From Gerris lacustris (lineage: Eukaryota > Arthropoda > Insecta > Hemiptera > Gerridae), in the NCBI GenBank assembly GCA_951217055.1, contig OX578276.1, forward strand, positions 134,917,787-134,981,786: DNA of 64,000 bases, read 5' to 3'. This document shows positions 57,915 through 64,000 of this stretch, piece after piece. The translations under genes and the position numbers were made by a program. The notes beneath the pieces were generated by a model. It saw only the letters and a list, made by a program, of their open reading frames with translations, was not told the DNA's origin and did no database searches. Numbering within the stretch: the stretch's first letter is position 1; each line of letters begins with the position of its first letter.

Positions 57915-58660
57915 GTCCAGGAGACAGCGTGCAAAAAAGTGTCTGACTAACATCAAGCTATAGAAATTTGTGTACAAGTTAATCTTTTAGAGCCTTTTAA
58001 GAATATGTGGTCGGCTATGTTCGTCCGTGGGACATAGTTTGGCAATAGGCATTTGAAAAAAACAAAATGGTGAAGAGCGGCCATGTCCCGCCTATTTTGG
58101 TGGACAATGTGATTTTCACGATCCCTAGTACAGAACGAGGTAGTAGACCAAAAATTAAGTTGTTGTTAGTTCGTCACTTAATTGGTCGCAGCTTGGCAAT
58201 AGGCATTTGAAAACAACAAAATGGTAGAGAGCGGCCATGTCCCGCCAATTTCAGTGGACAATGTAATTTTTACGATCCTGAGTTCAGAACGAGATAGTAG
58301 ACCAAAACTTAAGTTGTTGTTAGTTTGTCACTTAATTGGTGACCCCTTTGATTTGGAGTAATATTTGAACAACTAACATATCAAGGGACAAACTAACATC
58401 AACTTGATTTTCGTTTACTAACTAATTTTACTCAGGATCATGAAAATCACATTCACCAAAATAGGCGGGACATGCCGCTCTCCACCATTTATTTATTTTT
58501 ATATTTATTAATTTTTTTTTTTCAAATGCCTATTGCCAAGCTATGTCCCGCAAACGAACTTAGCCGACCATATATTCTTAAAGGCACAGAAAGATTAACT
58601 TGTACACAAAGTTTAACCTTGATGTTAGTAAGACACTATTTTACACGCTATCTCATGGAC
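57915..58660. mobile_element. Long-TIR foldback element, family B copy 2
   Basis: Begins GTCCAGGAGACAGCGTGC and ends ACACGCTATCTCATGGAC, with TA on both sides (57913-57914 and 58661-58662). It matches 1451-2028 but has a 154-bp tandem duplication in the left arm: TTGGCAATAGGCATTTGAAA recurs at 58039 and 58193. A 103-codon frame starting at 58472 lies in the right arm and is a by-product. Confidence 0.8.
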
Positions 58661-58662
58661 TA

Positions 58663-58939
58663 TTCACAGAGAATTCTACACCTAGATCTCAATACTTTAG
58701 GAGGAGGTACTAAAATTAAAAAGCATCTAATTAATTTGGTATGGTCTGTATTTTTTTCGACCTGTTCTGGAGTTATAGCCTAGACTTGATTTTTCAAAAA
58801 ATCTTGTACTCTGTCATTAAAAAAATTGGATTACTCTAAAACTATTATGATGGTTGGTGGTAGTACCCTTTTATTTCCACTTCAGGGTGATCCACTCATC
58901 TTGCTTTAGGGTAAAGTAATAATTTTCAACAAGTTATTG
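58663..58939. other. Possible PLE tail
   Basis: On the minus strand this lies downstream of motif j. AGTGGATCACCCTGAAGTGG (minus strand, near 58885) may be part of the same element's tail. No frame. Confidence 0.3.
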
Positions 58940-58982
58940 TGGAGACGTTTCGACCTATCCGGATCCGGTCATTATCGAGACT
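58940..58982 (-). ncRNA. Hammerhead-like motif j
   Basis: Minus strand: CTCGATAATGACCGGATCCG then GATAGGTCGAAACGTCTCC. Helix GACC/GGTC and GAAAC intact; first box CTCGATAA deviates. It lies about 700 bp downstream, on the same strand, of the PLE protein remnant. Confidence 0.35.
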
Positions 58983-59689
58983 AAAAATATAGTTTATTTA
59001 GGTATTAAGTAACATCGCACTTGTAAAACGAGAGGAGGAAATAGACAAAAGTATAAATTTTTAAAAAGAATATACCTTTCAAGCTATGAAGTTATCCTCA
59101 CATCAGTAATAATTTGAACATTTCATCGGAACTGATTGTTCCATTGTCAGATAGTGGTCATATTGTAATTCTATACATTGGTCATCTATCATCACTCCCA
59201 TTCTAGAAAAATTGAAAAAATAAAACAGCCCAACTATTTAGAGAAAATTCCAATAATACATATTATAATTGTGTGATATCTTATCACTATGTAAAATTAT
59301 AGTCTAATGTATAAAATGTATACCTTCTTAAACTTGGAGTAATCACAATTACAGTATAATGGCAACTATTCATTTCACTTGTATAGGTACATATATCACA
59401 ACAGAGATTATGACAAGACTACACATAATAAATTACATGAAATAAAATGTTTTACAATGGTAAAAATGATTGATAACAGCAATCCCTTATCTCTTATCAA
59501 TTTTTTTTTATTTGCTTAAATTAATGATTCAAAAATATTTTAAAAAATACCCTACAATTCTTAAAAAACTAATGTAAAAATAATTTGTAAAGAAAACAGA
59601 AATATTATTAATTATAAAAAACCAAAAAAAGTAATTCCAATTAATAATTAATTATGATATTTCTGGCGGAAAATTTTGATTAGAATTAG
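58983..59689. other. AT-rich, no gene seen
   Basis: Lies between the PLE protein remnant and motif j; may be the 3-prime untranslated part of the same dead element. Confidence 0.35.
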
Positions 59690-59873
59690 AATGGTAGATT
59701 CCACTATAATATTTGTTTCGGATCTGGAATCTGTTTTTATGTTTACAGGTTTGTCTAATTTAATGGCTATTTTTAGTGCTTCACACATTTTCTTCTGTTA
59801 TTTTTAATTTCTCTTGCTAATATTTTAGTTTTATCAGAATTAAATGAATGTTTAGTAGCTAACTTATGACCAA
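59690..59873 (-). pseudogene. Penelope-like element, GIY-YIG C-terminal remnant
   Basis: The minus strand from 59873 encodes GHKLATKHSFNSDKTKILAR, then a basic stretch; one frame change later it encodes EALKIAIKLDKPVNIKTDSR. The pattern H-x-F-x-x-(D/N)-x-T-K-I-L-x-x-E, a KR-rich stretch, then E-(A/S)-L-x-I matches what I know of the C-terminal half of the PLE GIY-YIG endonuclease domain; the Glu of EALKI is the expected metal-binding residue. The reverse transcriptase and the GIY-YIG tyrosine motifs are absent. Dead by frameshift and truncation. Confidence 0.55.
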
Positions 59874-60045
59874 CGAAAAGGGAATTCCAAAACTGCCTTA
59901 GCCGGACATGAGTGAAATAAAAAAAGTTTAGACCTAAACATCAGCTGGGTAAAGCTTGCTTCAAGAAAATCCCATATCTGTTTAACATGCTCCAAGGAAC
60001 TTGGATCTATCATTGGCCTCAGTTAGGAGATCACTTTCCAACCAT
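59874..60045. other. Spacer
   Basis: No supported feature. Confidence 0.35.
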
Positions 60046-60195
60046 GGCGTGAAAATGACGCTACATATGATCTAAAAAAAAAGCAGTAAAAACGCAAAAT
60101 GACGCCGCGTCAGAGTGACGCCGGAGAATAGCGTCATAAATGGCGTCAGATTGACGCCACGTCTGAAGCGGGAAAATGACGCTCGTGCGTCCCTC
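60046..60195. repeat. Cluster of TGACGC words
   Basis: TGACGC or GCGTCA occurs nine or so times in 150 bp, including a hairpin TGGCGTCA-GAT-TGACGCCA (60141-60159) and TGACGCCGCGTCA. GC-rich compared with its surroundings. TGACG is the CRE half-site; no gene is next to it. Confidence 0.55.
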
Positions 60196-60414
60196 ATAAG
60201 AGTTACTTGCTTCCCAAATTTTTATTTATGAAATATTGTCGTGGACGCAACTGGTAGTTTTATTTCTGATGTGCTCCCACTTCTACTACCCCCTCATCCT
60301 CTTAAAGAATGTTACTATTCTAATTTACTAGAGATGCCAGTGGTAATTTCTACATTACTTCATAAAAATCCGTCATCAGCCAATTATTCTTTTATATTGT
60401 CACTCTACAATTTA
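60196..60414. other. No gene seen
   Basis: A 78-codon frame at 60241-60477 has no recognisable content and runs into a family C fragment. Confidence 0.35.
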
Positions 60415-60580
60415 AAAATATATATCTTAAAAACTACTCTTCTGATTTTAATAAAATTTAAAAGCGGTAGGTCATAATTAGGCCAATTTTGATCGCATAT
60501 AAATTTAAATTCCAATTATTTTGTGCTCATAGCTTTTATTCCGCATGGACACAAACTTTTTCTTCTAACACCTATATCTA
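60415..60580 (+). mobile_element. Family C repeat, internal fragment
   Basis: ATATATCTTAAAAACTACTC, GGTAGGTCATAATTAGGCCA, TTTTGTGCTCATAGC and CCGCATGGACACA follow family C order (compare 3140-3260). Both ends are missing. Confidence 0.65.
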
Positions 60581-60599
60581 AACAGAATAAAATAAGTGT

Positions 60600-60690
60600 G
60601 ACCCCACTGGGAATCGAAACAGGTCCAAACAACAACACATTCAATACCCATGTGCGACTATTCGTCCAATACTATGGTGCGAGGAATGAG
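60600..60690 (-). mobile_element. tRNA-like SINE piece
   Basis: Minus strand: CCTGTTTCGATTCCCAGTGG and GGGTCACAC. TTCGATTCC is B-box like, and GTGGGGTCACA is shared with the piece at 41926. A-box candidate weak. Confidence 0.4.
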
Positions 60691-61285
60691 TAACACTAAT
60701 TTACATTTTATTTTTAACGGTATCGAAAAATTTTATTTTGAAATGTAGTAGTAGTAGAGTAGTTGTTTCCTTGTATCGTTTACACTTACTGCTTTTTGGT
60801 TTTAAGGAAAACATAAAACGCTCCCTTGATATTTCGACACCTCCTTGGGTCATTCTCAAGCTAGAAACAATTTTATTAAATATACAAATTATTACTCGGG
60901 CATTAACAATTTTACTGAATTTAACATATATTACAACATTAACCATTTATTACAACTACATTTAAAACACACACACACACACTACATTTAAAATTTTAAA
61001 TATAAACCATTAAAATATTAATTTCTTACTAACCTGACTGACTTGAAGATTACACTACATTGAATTTTTTAAAGTCAAATTGAAACATATTGTGAACTTA
61101 TTGAATCGTCTGATTCTCGTCAAACTTTCCTAAAATATAACCAATTATTTGGTGTTGGTTACATTTTATGTAGTATTGTAAGTTTATTATTCATTAATTA
61201 AATAATAATTATTAGATATTTTGTACTTACTGCATTTAGATAATGTTTGTTTCACTTTAAGATAGTGTGTACGATTTTATTTATT
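60691..61285. other. AT-rich with one hammerhead-like motif
   Basis: Contains motif k and a short (CA)n at 60967-60982. Overlapping short frames on both strands (60701-60965) are unsupported. Confidence 0.45.
60824..60862 (-). ncRNA. Hammerhead-like motif k
   Basis: Minus strand: GCTTGAGAATGACCCAAGGA then GGTGTCGAAATATCAAGG. Closest to motif g (GCTTGAAAATGACCC); GAAA intact. Confidence 0.3.
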
Positions 61286-61293
61286 ATTTACTC
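61286..61293 (+). repeat. Left 8-bp target duplication of hAT-like element
   Basis: ATTTACTC, identical to 63432-63439, directly abutting the left terminus. Confidence 0.75.
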
Positions 61294-61402
61294 CGGTGGC
61301 GACCCTAGGTCATAAGTTCAGGGGGGGGGGGGGCTAAAGCCCCCCCCCCCATGTTTTGTGGGTTAAGTATATATTTTAATATACCAGGAAGAACTCATTT
61401 GT

Positions 61403-61645
61403 ATGTTTTACATTATTATATATGTTGTTGCAGTTCTCTTAGAGGCAATCCTATGCAATTTTTTCGTTGAGCCTAAAAAATTAAATTCATACAAGAATGT
61501 TATAATTCCTAATGAACTGGGCCTTGGAAGTTCTATTGTAAGTATAATTGGAGGCTTATTTAAACACTTACCATATCACCACATAAGAAAGTATTGGTCT
61601 CTAAATAATGATAATTTTAACATGAGTATAACACATACTTTGTAA
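61403..61645 (+). other. 80-codon frame inside the hAT-like element
   Basis: Encodes a hydrophobic N-terminus (MFYIIIYVVAVLLEAIL) and an AT-rich remainder. No hAT transposase motif. It may be a remnant of captured or original coding sequence, or chance. Confidence 0.2.
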
Positions 61646-61764
61646 ACTTTTAATAGAGGAACAAAAGGATTGGTTTAAAAACAGTATAGGTTAATAAAAA
61701 AATCGATCCAGAGTTCATAATTACTTAGCCCAGTGTTTTCCATTTATTAGATTTCGTGTTGTAC

Positions 61765-62245
61765 ATTTAATTATTATTGAACATTTCATCAAAATTTATC
61801 ATAAAAATAACTTCTCCTGGGCGGGGAATCGAACCCGGGCTCTCTCTGTCCGCGTTTTAAGCTATTTTCTCAGGAACTATATTTTTCCCGGGAAAACGGC
61901 TTATATCGTTAGATTCGTATTTAAACGGGCTACATTTTAGACTTTTTTAATCAAAATCAACGGAACCTTTATCGAGGAATAATATTTTCACGTTTTTTTT
62001 TAGAGTTTTTGGGGGATAGCACCCCCAAATTCGGAGCTAAAATTCATTTCTCTGAACATGTATGCCAAATTTCGTCAAATCGGTTCAGTAGTTTAGGCTC
62101 CAGGCGTCTGCATAGACGACGGTCAGACATTTTTTAAAAACCACTTTTTTGGATTCAGGGGACCTCAAAACATGTAAATCCATCAGTCTCAAACTCGAAT
62201 TTTCGCTCCATGACAATACTTTCTCTTTATATGAGAAAGTAAAAA
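61765..62245 (-). mobile_element. Family E SINE-like repeat, copy 2 (nested)
   Basis: Minus strand in order: CATATAAAGAGAAAGTATTG, CATGGAGCGAAAATTCGAG, GTCTATGCAGACGCCTGGAG, CATACATGTTCAGAGAAATG, TCTAAAATGTAGCCCGTTTA, TTTTCCCGGGAAAA, B box GGGTTCGATTCCCC (at about 61812-61825), ending TTCAATAATAATTAAATG. Better preserved than 28985-29630. Confidence 0.75.
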
Positions 62246-62728
62246 TGTATAAATTGACAGAAAAATATAATATTTGTAGATATATCAAATATGATAAAAT
62301 TAACAACGGCGTCGCCAGCAGTGCATTAGTGGAAGGAAAATGTTAAAAATATATTGAAACAGCGTTTTTGTATGGATCTCTGAGTTTAAATTTGGCTTTA
62401 ATACTTTGTTATAAAATAAAGTAAACTTATGGTGTACTTATTTCGTTGGCACAAAAATAAGCACAAGTATTATTAAAAGAATTTTAATGCAAACTTAAAA
62501 ATAGTAATTGTAATATAATAAAAGGAGTGCACCTAATCATAGTAGATTAAATAGATCAGGTAATAGAAATTATGCAATATTACTTCACACCTACAATAAA
62601 CTGATTCATTTATTCAATAGTTCTGAAAAACATTTTTTCTTAGATTTAAGTTGTACCCTTTTTAATCTTTTATGTTAGTTTTGGATCCTTATAGGGTAAT
62701 AAAAAAACGTACTCAGATTTTTACTTTC
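62246..62728. other. AT-rich interior of hAT-like element
   Basis: No supported frame. Frames near 62085-62346 overlap the family E copy on both strands. Confidence 0.4.
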
Positions 62729-62768
62729 CGTGGCAACGTTTCGGCATTCTCTGCCATTTTCAAGCCCT
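62729..62768 (-). ncRNA. Hammerhead-like motif l
   Basis: Minus strand: GGGCTTGAAAATGGCAGAGA then ATGCCGAAACGTTGCCACGG. Same family as motifs h and i, and followed by the same ATTACCC...AAGGATC block (62680-62700). Confidence 0.35.
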
Positions 62769-63340
62769 ACAAAAATAATACTTTATTAAGAAAAAACCAA
62801 AAGTCGTAACAAGAAACCATATTAAACTACTAATGCTTGACACATACCTTCTCTTTGGCTATTGTGAGGATCGTTAGTAAAACATGTTGATAAAATTATT
62901 TTAAACAAATATGTTCCAAGTCAAAACAATAACTAATAAAAAGTCGAACATCTCCTCTCTAGCCATCTTTAACCAGATGCCATACGAAATTGCACTAATA
63001 TAACAAATACTAATTTTAACAAAGACTAGTAACAAATCAAACTTTGGGAAAGGCGTGTCCTTCCCGTCCCCCCGCGATGATGCCGTGAAAATTAAAACTT
63101 AAAACTACAAAATCATCATTATAATATGTTAAATTTTTTAACAATATAAATGTGTTTAAATCCTTTCTATTTATTATTATAATTATTGTTTATTTATGGA
63201 AAGGATTTTAAAAAATTATCCAGTCCAATAAATAAAATAATATTTATAACTTGTTAATTTTTTTACTTATTTACGCATTTATTTAGTTTTTTTTTTACGA
63301 TAATTTAAGAAGGGTGATGTCAATCATTTGGGACGAATTT
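62769..63340. other. AT-rich interior of hAT-like element
   Basis: No supported feature. Confidence 0.45.
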
Positions 63341-63431
63341 GATTCCTGAGGGGGGGGCTAATTTGATTTCTGGGGGGCGGGGGGGGGGGGGGGGGCTGAA
63401 GCCCCCTTAGCCCCCCATAGGATCGCCACTG

Positions 63432-63439
63432 ATTTACTC
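63432..63439 (+). repeat. Right 8-bp target duplication of hAT-like element
   Basis: ATTTACTC, identical to 61286-61293, directly after the right terminus CGCCACTG. Confidence 0.75.
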
Positions 63440-63705
63440 TATAAAATTTCCTTACTTTTTTCTTATTTTTACTGTCCACTACATTATTCCTTTTGTCACA
63501 CTGTCCAATCTTATAACTATCCAGAGTTGTCTATAGGTATTCTGTTTTGCATGGTATAGTATTGTTTTTTTTTAATTGATAGTGTAAGCTATAAATAATA
63601 ATTATTTCTATGACCATAAACCTGATAAAATATTACTAAATTTATTATTCAAATTAACACTGTCTCTACCTATTACTTATACTCGTAATATTGCTATGTT
63701 GGAAA
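63440..63705. other. AT-rich, no gene seen
   Basis: No supported feature. Confidence 0.4.
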
Positions 63706-63885
63706 TTAAATTAGCAACCTTATTAAAAATTGAGAATCCACTCTATTTAATACAGAATCCCCTCTATTTATTTGAGCTGATGAAGTATTCCGGCGTAATG
63801 CTTGTTCATACCACGGGCGTCTTTCAAAAAAATTGATGTTATTATTGTTCTTGGAGATTTGTAGAGCTTCTAACAGTAATCTTTT
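63706..63885 (-). pseudogene. Penelope-like element, C-terminal tail remnant
   Basis: From 63885 the minus strand is open for 59 codons to a stop at 63706. It begins KRLLLEALQISKNNNNINFF and continues with a charged tail. The KR-x-L-x-L-E-x-L-x-I pattern followed by an N-rich stretch is what I expect at the end of the PLE GIY-YIG domain, and it parallels the EALKI segment at 59.7 kb. An in-frame stop lies directly upstream (63886-63888), so the N-terminal part is lost. Confidence 0.4.
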
Positions 63886-64000
63886 TTAATTGTCTTATAT
63901 TACTTTGCTTTGTAAGTTTCATCACACACCTATTACCCCAATTCTGAACCACTTCCCATCTTTCAATCTTCCCCAAATTTTGCACATGGAGACAATTTAG
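63886..64000. other. Window edge, unassigned
   Basis: May continue the PLE remnant upstream on the minus strand, but no matching residues were recognised. Confidence 0.3.

Larger units (their letters stand above)
61294..63431. mobile_element. hAT-like element with 8-bp target duplication
   Basis: The left end CGGTGGCGACCCTA and the reverse complement of the right end, CAGTGGCGATCCTA, are inverted copies of the CAGTGGCG-type terminus common in hAT elements. Identical ATTTACTC sits on both sides, the 8-bp duplication expected for hAT. Both subterminal regions have long G runs followed by GGGCTNAAGCCCCC hairpins (61320-61351 and 63365-63415). The interior includes a nested family E copy and a hammerhead-like motif. 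No transposase residues recognised, so non-autonomous. Confidence 0.8.

Noticed and set aside
58472..58783. 103-codon plus-strand frame
   Set aside because: Right arm of family B copy 2 plus flanking AT-rich DNA.
61800..61830. tRNA gene from GGTTCGATTCC-type box
   Set aside because: The box is embedded in a family E copy and repeated at 29558; no cloverleaf.

Overview
The window looks like repeat-dense, AT-rich (about two-thirds A+T by eye) non-coding DNA from an invertebrate, most plausibly an arthropod and probably an insect. The basis is the mixture of elements: mariner-like foldbacks with TA target duplications, a hAT-like element with an 8-bp target duplication, Penelope-like (PLE) remnants, hammerhead-like motifs, tRNA-derived SINE pieces and many long-inverted-repeat MITEs. 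The assignment rests on repeat style only. No host protein-coding exon, rRNA or intact tRNA could be supported. Every long reading frame I examined is short and unrecognised, or falls inside an inverted repeat, minisatellite or microsatellite.

Layout. 0-6.5 kb: a double-hairpin MITE (family A), a long-TIR element (family B), family D and family C copies, a 190-bp foldback nested in the C copy, a 1.24-kb long-TIR element with a CRE-like octamer in each arm, and a tRNA-like SINE piece. 6.5-22 kb: AT-rich DNA broken by short GC-richer islands, hairpins, a perfect 60-bp palindrome (10.9 kb), two more family A copies (14.3-14.9 kb) and a TE remnant ending in a CAGGGTGTCC-type terminus (15.9 kb). 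22-34 kb: several family C copies, a family E copy with a tRNA-like B box, an inverted repeat carrying two hammerhead-like motifs (29.8-30.2 kb), and a composite mariner-like foldback inserted in a long (CA)n(TA)n tract. 34-48 kb: three further family D copies, full and dimeric family C copies, more hammerhead-like motifs, and nested direct repeats at 42-43 kb. 48-53 kb: a 15-bp minisatellite present as one inverted and two direct arrays, plus a 1.8-kb tandem duplication. 54-64 kb: a small MITE, an inverted repeat with paired hammerhead-like motifs, a Harbinger-like element with about 48-bp TIRs, a second family B copy, two PLE C-terminal (GIY-YIG region) remnants, and a 2.1-kb hAT-like element flanked by identical 8-bp duplications.

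How parts relate. Twelve short motifs share an alternating layout (CTGANGA-like box, short hairpin, GAAA box) that resembles the hammerhead ribozyme core. Six of them sit as three inverted pairs inside larger inverted repeats. PLEs are known to carry hammerhead motifs, and two PLE protein remnants lie in the same window, one correctly placed and oriented relative to a nearby motif, so the simplest reading is one PLE-related population in decay. Families A to F are named here for convenience; whether they match described families needs a database search.
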